Positions 1 through 6,407 are shown, numbered from the stretch's first letter. The stretch is DNA of 8,142 nt from Candidatus Kaiserbacteria bacterium RIFCSPLOWO2_01_FULL_55_19 (GCA_001781715.1 MFMD01000010.1:1-8142); one strand, 5' to 3'. Numbers and translations: made by a program. Notes: generated by a model not told the origin, from the letters alone.

Positions 1-2
1 AG

Positions 3-1049
3 AAGGAGTTTGCGGACACGCCGAAGCTCTTCTCCCACAATGCGGATGTTGACCGTATTAACGCGGGCGAGCTCGCGAAACTCCCCGGCAAGGTGATGAA
101 ATTTCGTATGAGTGCGAAAGGTAAGGACTCGCTTGTTGAGGGGCTTAAGCGCGGGTGTCTCTCGCCCGAGATGCTCGAGCTGAAGGAGGGTGCGGCAGTC
201 ATGTTCACCAAGAACTCGCCGCAGGGGAAGTTCGTGAACGGCACACTCGGGATAGTGGTCAATTTTGATTCAGACGGGATGCCGATAGTAAAGACGAAAG
301 ACGGCCTGCGGGTCGCGACCGAGCCGATGGAGTGGCAGGTGCAAGTGGAAGGGAAGGTGAAGGCAAGTGTCTCGCAGATACCGCTGCGACTCGCGTATGC
401 GATGACCGTGCACAAGAGCCAGGGGATGAGCATGGACGCGGCGATTATGGACCTCTCCAAAGCGTTTGAATATGGGCAAGGGTATGTCGCGCTCTCGCGA
501 GTGCGACGACTAAGCGGAGTGTACCTTACCGGTTTGAATCAGCGCGCGCTTGAGGTGCACCCGGAGATTCTGGAGAAAGACAAGGATTTTCGCGCCGCCT
601 CTCTTGCGGCACGGGATGCGTTTGCGGAGATGCCCGAGGGCGAAATAATCGGGATGCAGAAGAAATTTGTCAAAGCGATGGGCGGTGCGTGGATGGAAGG
701 AGAAAGTCAAAAGTGGAAGGTCAAAAGTAGAAAGAAAAATGAAGGGGCGGGATTGCCGGGGAGGCTCGCCGAGACACTCCAAACAGTGCGGGACGCGAAG
801 AATCTGAAAGAGGCAGTGAAGACGCGCGGACTCGTCGCCTCAACTATCGTGCACCACCTGGAAGAGCTTGCTGAAGTAGGGAAGCTCGTGCGCGCCGATT
901 TCGCGCATCTCGTGCCGATTGATATCGTAGACGAGATACACGAAACGCTCGCTGCCGTGAACAGCGATAAGCTTTCGCCTATCTTCCACGCACTTGGTGG
1001 CCGCTATTCGTTTGAGACCATCCGTCTCGTGCGGCTTATGCGGCGCTAA
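3..1049 (+). CDS. PIF1/RecD-like DNA helicase with C-terminal HTH domain (5'-truncated by window edge)
   Basis: This is the C-terminal part of a superfamily 1 helicase; the frame is open to the first bases of the window, so the true start and the Walker A/B motifs lie upstream. The first visible residues (LFSHNADVDRIN) match the segment seen in PIF1-like helicases before the 2B/SH3-like domain. Around nt 393-428 is AYAMTVHKSQGMS, the motif V region of PIF1/RecD helicases, and at about nt 477-512 GQGYVALSRVRRL, motif VI with its arginine finger. A Lys-rich linker (about nt 699-750) follows, then a helical region at about nt 762-965 (LKEAVKTRGLVASTIVHHLEEL) resembling the helix-turn-helix domain at the C-terminus of some RecQ and PIF1 proteins. 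The likely role is ATP-driven DNA unwinding in replication or repair in the cytoplasm. It ends in TAA and overlaps the convergent HAD gene by 14 nt. The family call is strong; the substrate is unknown. Confidence 0.88.
   Translation, partial: KEFADTPKLFSHNADVDRINAGELAKLPGKVMKFRMSAKGKDSLVEGLKRGCLSPEMLELKEGAAVMFTKNSPQGKFVNGTLGIVVNFDSDGMPIVKTKDGLRVATEPMEWQVQVEGKVKASVSQIPLRLAYAMTVHKSQGMSMDAAIMDLSKAFEYGQGYVALSRVRRLSGVYLTGLNQRALEVHPEILEKDKDFRAASLAARDAFAEMPEGEIIGMQKKFVKAMGGAWMEGESQKWKVKSRKKNEGAGLPGRLAETLQTVRDAKNLKEAVKTRGLVASTIVHHLEELAEVGKLVRADFAHLVPIDIVDEIHETLAAVNSDKLSPIFHALGGRYSFETIRLVRLMRR
706..733 (+). repeat. tandem 14-nt direct repeat in the helicase linker
   Basis: Two adjacent copies, GTCAAAAGTGGAAG (706-719) and GTCAAAAGTAGAAA (720-733), match at 12 of 14 positions. 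They lie in frame and encode a basic linker (SQKWKVKSRKKNEG) between the helicase core and the C-terminal HTH domain. The stretch is A-rich, unlike the GC-rich coding sequence on both sides, which suggests a small expansion or insertion tolerated in a flexible linker. Confidence 0.6.
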
Positions 1050-1788
1050 GAATCGTCTTAATGGTGCGAAGCGTATCAGCCGGGTCAGTCACCGTACAGG
1101 TAGCAGCCCGTGTCTTATACACCGCCTCGTCATTGCCGCCGCTTTCAAGCTCGTCGCCGATGTAGAGCGCCTCGGATTCCTGCACATTCGTGCGCTCACA
1201 GAGTTTTCGGATGCCATACGCCTTATCAACTCCGCGCTTGGTAACATCAATGCTCGTCGCGCCACCGATGCCGACCGAGAACACAGGCAACCGCACTGCG
1301 ATATTCTCCTGGAGCGCATGACGCTTCGTATGCTTGGGGTCCCACGCTTTCTTCAGGGGTAAGGGTGCCTGCTGTCCGAGGGCGGAGAGGGTCACCTGGC
1401 CGCCGCGATACTCAATGCGTTCTCCGTATGCGTTCTCCGAGAAATCAATGATACCGGTCTCTTCTGCCGCCGCGCGCATCGCCGTCTCAATGGTATCTTT
1501 CTCCTTTTCTGACAGGCGTTCTTCGTATATCTTCTTCCAAGCATCATTTCGGAATTCATAGAGCGCGCTACCTGAGGTCGGCAGGAGATAAAGATGGGCG
1601 AGCTTCGTATCCACGGGAAGCTGCGAGACAACCTGCTTCAAGAACTGCGAGAGCGCCCCGCCCGAAATGATACCGACCCTGGTCACGACAAGGAGTTTTG
1701 AGAGATAGAGCGCCATCTCGTGGGTAAGCGGCTGTTTGCTCTCTGCGAGCGTGCCGTCAAGGTCAAAGATAATCAATTTCTTCATCAT
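1036..1788 (-). CDS. HAD-IIB hydrolase, phosphomannomutase (PMM)-like
   Basis: The 250-aa protein has the full HAD motif set: FDLDGTL with the nucleophile D9 and acid/base D11, motif II at GIISGG (S42), K189 in GVDKAYG, and motif IV at GDELESGGND (211-220). The details resemble eukaryotic-type phosphomannomutase more than generic Cof phosphatases. The segment after DGTL (ESKQPLTHEM) parallels PMM's APRQKIT.EM; IEYRGGQVTLSALG (125-138) parallels the PMM cap segment EFRNGMLNVSPIG; and the final motif has the PMM-type GGND. PMM interconverts mannose 1- and 6-phosphate in the cytoplasm. The arginine following PMM's SPIG is Gln139 here, so activity as a plain sugar-phosphate phosphatase is also possible. 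The first ATG overlaps the stop of the upstream GH130 gene (ATGA), suggesting translational coupling; an ATG directly after it is an alternative start. It is the last gene of the operon. Confidence 0.85.
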   Translation of the reverse strand: MMKKLIIFDLDGTLAESKQPLTHEMALYLSKLLVVTRVGIISGGALSQFLKQVVSQLPVDTKLAHLYLLPTSGSALYEFRNDAWKKIYEERLSEKEKDTIETAMRAAAEETGIIDFSENAYGERIEYRGGQVTLSALGQQAPLPLKKAWDPKHTKRHALQENIAVRLPVFSVGIGGATSIDVTKRGVDKAYGIRKLCERTNVQESEALYIGDELESGGNDEAVYKTRAATCTVTDPADTLRTIKTILSAA

Positions 1789-3686
1789 GAAAGTGCGTCA
1801 AGCATATGCGCGAGCGACGCGGTCGCGACGCCGATAACCTTGTCGGCCGCACCGTAGTAGAGGAAGAGTGTATCGCCCCGGATGACAGCACCGCACGAGA
1901 AGACGACATTGGCGACCTCGCCCTCCTTCTCATACTGCTCGAGCGGCTCAAAGACCGGGTCGGCCGCGCGCGCGATGACCGACGTACCAGAGGAATCAAG
2001 GAGCGCGGCGCCGAGACGGTAGGTCGCGTGTCGCGAGACCCCGTGATAAATCATCAGCCATTTGTCGCCAACCTTGATAGGTGGCGCTGCGCTCCCGACC
2101 TTCTCGCTGTCCCACATCCCTCGCCGGGGACCTATAACCTCAATACAGCGGCTCACCCGCTTGCCCGAAGAGAGGTCGGGAAGAATATCGGCGCAGATTT
2201 GGCTGTTCACGCGGTGATAGAGCAGATAGTTCCCCTCAACTTTCTCGGGCAGAAGGGCGAGGTCCTTATCGTCCACATTGTCAGGGGTAAGAAGAAAGGG
2301 CATAGTCCATTTTTCAAATCGCCGTGCGAGGAAATCGTCAACGCGTATGGAAGAGATTGCGCCCGCGGGCGCGTGGACGCCATCATAAGCCGTGTAGGTG
2401 AGGTGGAGCATATCGCCAATGCGCACGATGCGCGGGTCTTCACAGCCGGAGTTGCCGGTGGAGCTCCCCTTCTTCTGTTCAAAGTCAGCGCGCGGGACAT
2501 AGATAGGATCGGGTAAGCGCTCGTCAATCGTGACGCCGTCGCGAGAGACGGCGAGTCCGATGGTTGAGGTATTCGCCGCATCCATCGCGCGGTACAGGAT
2601 ATAGACCGAACCATTGAGGTCAATGGCGGCGGGGTTGAAGACACTGCGGCTCTCGAAGCCGTCGCCCCTCGGAGCGAGGATGGGGTTCTCCTTCGCGCGA
2701 TTGAAGGTGCGTGCCGGCTGCTTCGGGTCAAGTGCGCGCATAAGGTCGTGGAGCTTCACGCTTGCCTTCGCGCAGACGGTGTCGGCCGCGCCGTACCAGA
2801 GGTCAAGCTGTCCACCGTCGCCGATGGTCGCGGAAGTGGGGAAGACGATATTAGGCGCGATGCCGTATTCCTCATAAATCTCCTCGGGGACCATAATGGA
2901 CTCGGTGCGACTGATAATTTTTGAGGGGTCATCGCGGTCAAGCAGAGCGGCTTCAATTGAGAACACACGGTCGTGCTGGTTGAAGTAATTCTCAATATAC
3001 GCATAGAAAATGAGCCAGCCGTGCTGGGTCAGTATCGGCACACTCCCGACCTCCACCTGGTCATTTTCACTGCGCTTTAATTTGAGCGCGTGCGACTTCC
3101 AGTCCGCATACCATTTCTCCCAGAACACAGGCGACCAGAAGTCCTCAACGGTGTCCGCGTAGACAAGACACATCTCTGTCGGCGGCTCGTCGGTGTGCAC
3201 CGAGAGCATCGCCGCGACTTTCCCGCCAACTCGGTCGGGGAAGAGTGCAAACGCCTTTGCGTTAAAAGGAGTGACAAGGTGCCGCTCGGTGAAATTCTTC
3301 CCATCCTTCGCTACGGCGATACCGACCTTGATATTGTCTTTGCTGAAGGGGTAGCCGCCAAGCGCCGTGTAGGAGAGATAGGTCACACCCTCAAAGACGG
3401 TTGCGCGCGGGTCTTCGCAGCCGAACGCCTCCCACTCTTCTTGGGGCATGAGCACTTGGCGGCGATTGCCAAAGTGCACCCCGTCTTCAGAAAAGGCCTC
3501 GCCGATTGTTGATTGGCCTGCATACGGTGAGACCAGCGCCGCCGGGCTCGCGAGCGCGCGATAGTAGAGACGCCACCCACTGCTCTCGCGGATGACCGAG
3601 GGGTTAAAGGTCGCGAGCGTCTCCCACGGGTGCTCGTGGCGAGGCGAGAGAATCGGATTATGGGGTTCTCGGCGAATGACAAACAT
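1785..3686 (-). CDS. double-module GH130-family glycoside phosphorylase/hydrolase-like protein
   Basis: The 633-aa protein is two consecutive GH130 (five-bladed beta-propeller, formerly DUF377) modules of about 310 residues each. Module 1 (1-319) runs from NPILSPR (10-16) through FGCEDPR (88-94) and ALFPDRVGGK (147-156) to LWYGAADTV (296-304). Module 2 (about 326-633) repeats the order: NPILAPR (334-340), GCEDPR (414-419), LLPEKVEGN (478-486), YHRV (490-493), and LYYGAADKV (609-617). GH130 enzymes act on beta-mannosides by phosphorolysis, giving mannose 1-phosphate, or by hydrolysis. Module 1 is the more divergent: the family's YHG near the end of the module is YAY here (228-230), whereas module 2 keeps YHG (548-550). 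No signal peptide or membrane segment is seen. The start lies 3 nt after the stop of the upstream GH130 gene, with no clear Shine-Dalgarno sequence, and the end overlaps the HAD start by 4 nt. The family call is firm; the substrate and whether both modules are active are unknown. Confidence 0.9.
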   Translation of the reverse strand: MFVIRREPHNPILSPRHEHPWETLATFNPSVIRESSGWRLYYRALASPAALVSPYAGQSTIGEAFSEDGVHFGNRRQVLMPQEEWEAFGCEDPRATVFEGVTYLSYTALGGYPFSKDNIKVGIAVAKDGKNFTERHLVTPFNAKAFALFPDRVGGKVAAMLSVHTDEPPTEMCLVYADTVEDFWSPVFWEKWYADWKSHALKLKRSENDQVEVGSVPILTQHGWLIFYAYIENYFNQHDRVFSIEAALLDRDDPSKIISRTESIMVPEEIYEEYGIAPNIVFPTSATIGDGGQLDLWYGAADTVCAKASVKLHDLMRALDPKQPARTFNRAKENPILAPRGDGFESRSVFNPAAIDLNGSVYILYRAMDAANTSTIGLAVSRDGVTIDERLPDPIYVPRADFEQKKGSSTGNSGCEDPRIVRIGDMLHLTYTAYDGVHAPAGAISSIRVDDFLARRFEKWTMPFLLTPDNVDDKDLALLPEKVEGNYLLYHRVNSQICADILPDLSSGKRVSRCIEVIGPRRGMWDSEKVGSAAPPIKVGDKWLMIYHGVSRHATYRLGAALLDSSGTSVIARAADPVFEPLEQYEKEGEVANVVFSCGAVIRGDTLFLYYGAADKVIGVATASLAHMLDALS

Positions 3687-3689
3687 AGG

Positions 3690-4850
3690 TTATATCGTTT
3701 GTGCGGGGGCGCTCGTTGCGAGCGACGGCTGGCTGCCCTTGACGAGTGCATCAAGAAAGTTGTCCAACTTTGTCGTTGCGACAGCGATGACCTTATCAGC
3801 ACCGCCGTAATAGACGAAGAGTGTTCCGTCGCGGACGACCGCACCGCAGGCGTAGACGATGCCGGGCTTCCCGTGATTCTCATATGTCTCGTCGGGAGAG
3901 AGAATCGGGGAGGAAGAACGGTAGAGCACCCTCGTCGGGTCGGCGAGGTCAAGGAGCATCGCGCCGAGCTTGTAACGGCCCGGGTCGCGCTCGTCTATCG
4001 CGTGGTAGAGGAGGAGCCAGCCCCGAGATGTCTTCACAGGCGGCGGACCCGCGCCGCGGATGAAGCTGTCCCAGCCAGCATCGCGAGCCGGGAGAGCATC
4101 TCGTGGGCCAGCCCAACTCTCGATAAAGGGTTCGGCGGTGCCGATATCCTCCACGGCATCGCGGTACGCGACATCTACTTTCGGTACGATGCTGTGGAGG
4201 ATGGCGTACTTGCCGTCAATCTTTTCAGGAAAGAGGACCCAATTTTTGTGAATTTGTTGCGGCGGCGAGAGAATATGCGGTCCGTCCCATTTCCAGAATT
4301 GTCCCGAGAGAAAGTCCTCTTCGCTGATTGAGATTGATGCAACGCGGATGTAATCCCAGCCGTCAAACATATTGAAGGTGATATAGACGCGCCCCTCAAT
4401 AACCACCATACGCGGGTCCTCACAGCCGCCCCAGCTGCCACCTGAAGCATAGAGGATAGGCGAGTATCGCTTCGCATGTCCAGGGAGATTGCGTGGTTTC
4501 TGGGCGACATAGACGGGATAGGGCAGGCGTTTATCAAAGAGAATGCCATCGGGACTGCTCGCGTAGCCAAGCCGTGAGACGCCGTCTGTGCCGATTGCGC
4601 GATAGATGAGGTGTATGCGGCCGCCCAGTTCTGCGGCCGCCGGATTCATCACCGCCTCTGCCGTCCACGGGTTCGTCCCCGGCGAGAGAATCGGGTTGTG
4701 CAGGGACTTCATCAGCTCAAGAAGCTTCGGATGTACAAGCGCCGCAAGCCGCGCCCGCACAACATCGGAGAGGAGTGCGCCAAGAAGCGCTCCGACGACG
4801 AAGAAGGAAAAGAGCAATGCTATAAGGTTCACCCAAAAATAGAAATCCAT
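3690..4850 (-). CDS. membrane-anchored GH130-family protein
   Basis: The 386-aa protein has a single hydrophobic helix at about residues 7-27 (VNLIALLFSFFVVGALLGALL), a short basic stretch (VRARLAALVHPK), then one GH130 module from about residue 52. The module shows HNPILSPG (51-58), MNPAAAELGG (68-77), GGCEDPR (141-147), LFPEKIDGKY (206-215), LLLYHA (279-284) and VYYGGADKVIAVAT (346-359), the usual GH130 order. There is no positive charge before the helix and Arg/Arg/Lys after it, so the positive-inside rule puts the enzyme domain on the cytoplasmic face; it would be tethered rather than secreted. The likely substrate class is beta-mannosides or related glycans. It is the first gene of the operon. 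The start is supported by AAAGAGG 10 nt upstream and an extended -10 (TGCTATTCT) before that. The tail after about residue 370 looks disordered. Confidence 0.88.
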   Translation of the reverse strand: MDFYFWVNLIALLFSFFVVGALLGALLSDVVRARLAALVHPKLLELMKSLHNPILSPGTNPWTAEAVMNPAAAELGGRIHLIYRAIGTDGVSRLGYASSPDGILFDKRLPYPVYVAQKPRNLPGHAKRYSPILYASGGSWGGCEDPRMVVIEGRVYITFNMFDGWDYIRVASISISEEDFLSGQFWKWDGPHILSPPQQIHKNWVLFPEKIDGKYAILHSIVPKVDVAYRDAVEDIGTAEPFIESWAGPRDALPARDAGWDSFIRGAGPPPVKTSRGWLLLYHAIDERDPGRYKLGAMLLDLADPTRVLYRSSSPILSPDETYENHGKPGIVYACGAVVRDGTLFVYYGGADKVIAVATTKLDNFLDALVKGSQPSLATSAPAQTI

Positions 4851-4867
4851 GGAGCTATATCCTCTTT

Positions 4868-4876
4868 AGAATAGCA
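4868..4876 (-). promoter_or_regulatory. candidate extended -10 promoter of the GH130/HAD operon
   Basis: On the minus strand TGCTATTCT matches an extended -10 (TGn + TATTCT, one mismatch to TATAAT). Its hexamer ends 17 nt before the ATG at 4850. No good -35 is seen at 17-bp spacing (TCTCGG). The Shine-Dalgarno-like AAAGAGG (4861-4867) lies immediately downstream, so transcription would begin within or just after it. That makes the exact start site uncertain. Confidence 0.45.
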
Positions 4877-4897
4877 CTCGCGCGGCGTGCCCGAGAG

Positions 4898-4906
4898 TGG
4901 TATATT
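4898..4906 (+). promoter_or_regulatory. extended -10 promoter of panD, predicted leaderless
   Basis: TGGTATATT is a TGn-extended -10 with five of six bases of TATAAT, followed by only six bases (TCCCGT) before the ATG at 4913. With normal -10 to start-site spacing, transcription would begin at or next to the A of the start codon. No Shine-Dalgarno sequence precedes the ATG. The same geometry appears at the gene starting at 6423. Confidence 0.55.
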
Positions 4907-4912
4907 TCCCGT

Positions 4913-5287
4913 ATGTTAGTAAATGTCTGCATCGCGAAGCTGCACCGAGCCACCGTCACCGACGCCGACCTTGCGTATGTCGGCTCTATCACCATTGACG
5001 AGGTATTGCTTCGCGCCGCCGGACTTGTCTCGGGGCAAATGGTCACGGTTAATAACGCGTCAAATGCCGCCTCGTGGCGCACCTATATCCTGAAGGGGAA
5101 GAAGGGCAAGTGTGAGATTGTCCTCAACGGTCCGCCCGCCCGCCTCTTCCAGAAGGGCGATATCGTCATCATCCTCGGTGAAGCGTGGGTCACGCCTGCG
5201 GAGGCCGCGAAGATGAGTCCGACCGTCGTCTTTGTGGACGGGAAGAACAAAATTATCAAGGTCAAGAAGGGTTGGCGTCCGTCGTAA
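4913..5287 (+). CDS. panD: aspartate 1-decarboxylase
   Basis: The 124-aa protein matches PanD in length and motifs. PanD is a pyruvoyl enzyme that makes beta-alanine from aspartate for pantothenate and coenzyme A; the proenzyme self-cleaves between Gly24 and Ser25 so that Ser25 becomes the pyruvoyl group. Here AYVGSITID places G24-S25 exactly as in E. coli. Also present are CIAKLHRATVTDADL (6-20, with K9 and H11), TY at 57-58, and LNG (71-73, with the conserved Asn72). The Arg at position 54 in E. coli PanD is Ser54 here, while an Arg sits at 56, possibly a same-face substitute on the strand. The gene is divergent from the GH130 operon, has its own extended -10 only 6 nt before the ATG, and is followed by a hairpin terminator. 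No panB, panC or coaA is in view. Confidence 0.93.
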   Translation: MLVNVCIAKLHRATVTDADLAYVGSITIDEVLLRAAGLVSGQMVTVNNASNAASWRTYILKGKKGKCEIVLNGPPARLFQKGDIVIILGEAWVTPAEAAKMSPTVVFVDGKNKIIKVKKGWRPS

Positions 5288-5311
5288 TTTAGCGGTATCG
5301 TGTGACTAGAA

Positions 5312-5340
5312 GCCCTTTGTAACAGAGGGCATTTTGCTTT
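5312..5340 (+). terminator. intrinsic terminator after panD
   Basis: GCCCTTTG (5312-5319) and CAGAGGGC (5323-5330) form an 8-bp stem (one G-U pair) with a TAA loop, followed by ATTTTGCTTT. It lies 24 nt after the panD stop and 37 nt before the next start codon, in an 89-nt gap with no gene. It should end panD transcription. If a promoter lay upstream of the hairpin it could also act as an attenuator for the next gene, but I see no convincing one. Confidence 0.7.
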
Positions 5341-5362
5341 CCCGACTCCCGTCCACTTCCTG

Positions 5363-5370
5363 AAAGGGGA
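5363..5370 (+). promoter_or_regulatory. ribosome binding site of the PLP-enzyme gene
   Basis: AAAGGGGA ends 6 nt before the ATG at 5377, a normal Shine-Dalgarno spacing. It fixes this start codon and contrasts with the start codons at 4913 and 6423, which have no Shine-Dalgarno sequence. Confidence 0.55.
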
Positions 5371-5376
5371 ACAGAA

Positions 5377-6348
5377 ATGGTACACACAGAGAGCGATATC
5401 CTCCTCAACCCAGTCGTGCAGGCCCTCAACCCGTATGAACACAATTTCATTGCAGTGCGCTGGCTCTCTTCCCGACTCAATCCGTACAAGAACTCGCACA
5501 ACATCGAGATCGGCGCCGCGATTGCCTTCATGGGCCTCCCGCACATCAAGGCGGTTGCCGTCTTCGGGATGATGATGGAGGATTACCGAAGCGGCTTGTA
5601 CGAAGGAATCAACACGCTCGTGGTGCCCTCCAGCGGCAACACTGGGCATGGTGCCGCACTTCTCGCACGGGCATTTGGCATCCCGCATGTGAGGGTGATC
5701 ATGTCCAGCGATACGCCGGAAGCCAAGCAAAGCATCATAAAAATGCTCCCATGGGCCAGCGTCATCACTCCGGACGCGACGCAAAGTGTGGAGTCTCGTG
5801 CTCTTGAAGAAGCCACCAACAGACCCGGGAACTACTTGCTGGACCAGTACAAGCATCGTGCAAATGCGCGCATTCACGCAGAATGCACGGGCCCGAAGCT
5901 TTTACACGCCGCGGGTGGCTCTCTCGGATTGGTTGCAGTCGCAATGGGTTCGGGAGGAACTGTTACCGGAGTATCGGTGTATTTGAAGAGAATTGACCCT
6001 GATGTCATCATGCTTGGTGTCCGGCCCAAGCAAGGGGAACGGGTCCCCGGTGTGCGCGACGCGAAGCAGATGGAGGAGGTGGTCACGCTGCCGTATAAAT
6101 CGGCTGTGGACGCGATTGCCGAAGTCGGACGCAAGGAGTCGTTTCTCAAGACGCGCGCGCTCTTGAGTGAAATACAGCCCCAGCCGGGACCCTCTTCGGG
6201 GCTCGCGTATGTTGGGTTGTTGCAATACCTTGCACAATCGCCCGATGTACTTGAGCTCCTTCGGGGGAAGAGCGCGGTATTCGTTTGTTCTGATGATGGA
6301 CGCTTCTATCCGGCGCCCACGGCGGCGGAACTCGATCCCGACGAGTGA
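5377..6348 (+). CDS. PLP-dependent beta-family enzyme, cysteine-synthase-like, atypical active-site lysine region
   Basis: The 323-aa protein has the fold-type II (cysteine synthase / cystathionine beta-synthase) landmarks in order: NPVV (11-14, like TPLV), the substrate/cofactor loop PSSGNTG (84-90), a segment like CysK's H..TTGPE at HAECTGPKL (167-175), the phosphate-binding loop GSGGTVTG (191-198), PGPSSGLA (270-277) and a C-terminal CSDDGRFY (304-311). Relatives bind PLP through a lysine in NPxxSVKDR. The segment that best matches that motif here is NPYKNSHNIEIG (35-46), which has Asn42 where the Lys should be. Lys58 fits better by distance to SGNTG, but its surroundings (PHIKAVAV) do not resemble the motif. 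It may be an amino-acid lyase or synthase, or a non-catalytic homologue; I give no symbol. A Shine-Dalgarno sequence supports the start, and a strong terminator follows. Confidence 0.8.
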   Translation: MVHTESDILLNPVVQALNPYEHNFIAVRWLSSRLNPYKNSHNIEIGAAIAFMGLPHIKAVAVFGMMMEDYRSGLYEGINTLVVPSSGNTGHGAALLARAFGIPHVRVIMSSDTPEAKQSIIKMLPWASVITPDATQSVESRALEEATNRPGNYLLDQYKHRANARIHAECTGPKLLHAAGGSLGLVAVAMGSGGTVTGVSVYLKRIDPDVIMLGVRPKQGERVPGVRDAKQMEEVVTLPYKSAVDAIAEVGRKESFLKTRALLSEIQPQPGPSSGLAYVGLLQYLAQSPDVLELLRGKSAVFVCSDDGRFYPAPTAAELDPDE

Positions 6349-6371
6349 ATCCGCAATCCCTCGGCAATACC

Positions 6372-6404
6372 ACCGGCTGCGCGTAGCGCAGCCGGTTTTT
6401 CTTT
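6372..6404 (+). terminator. strong intrinsic terminator after the PLP-enzyme gene
   Basis: ACCGGCTGCGC (6372-6382) and GCGCAGCCGGT (6386-6396) are perfect 11-bp inverted repeats with a GTA loop, running directly into TTTTTCTTT. It lies 23 nt after the stop codon. The extended -10 of the next gene begins only four bases after the T-tract, so one transcription unit ends and the next begins within about 50 bp. Confidence 0.92.
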
Positions 6405-6407
6405 GCG

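Noticed and set aside
1806..2516. Long plus-strand open frame (236 codons) opposite the double GH130 gene
   Set aside because: It is antisense to a clear GH130 module, has no family motif, and long antisense frames are expected from the GC-rich codon pattern of the real gene.
3630..4331. Long plus-strand open frame (233 codons) opposite the GH130 genes
   Set aside because: It spans the junction of two real minus-strand genes, is Arg/Glu-rich without recognisable motifs, and has no promoter or ribosome binding site of its own.
5291..5302. GCGGTATCGTGT as a promoter for the PLP-enzyme gene
   Set aside because: It resembles the TGGTATNNT motif only loosely (CG instead of TG, poor hexamer) and lies upstream of the panD terminator, so it would be terminated at once.
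5083..5877. Minus-strand open frame of 264 codons across panD and the PLP-enzyme gene
   Set aside because: It lies antisense to two well-supported genes and to the terminator between them; the translated sequence is rich in His/Arg/Cys and matches nothing recognisable.
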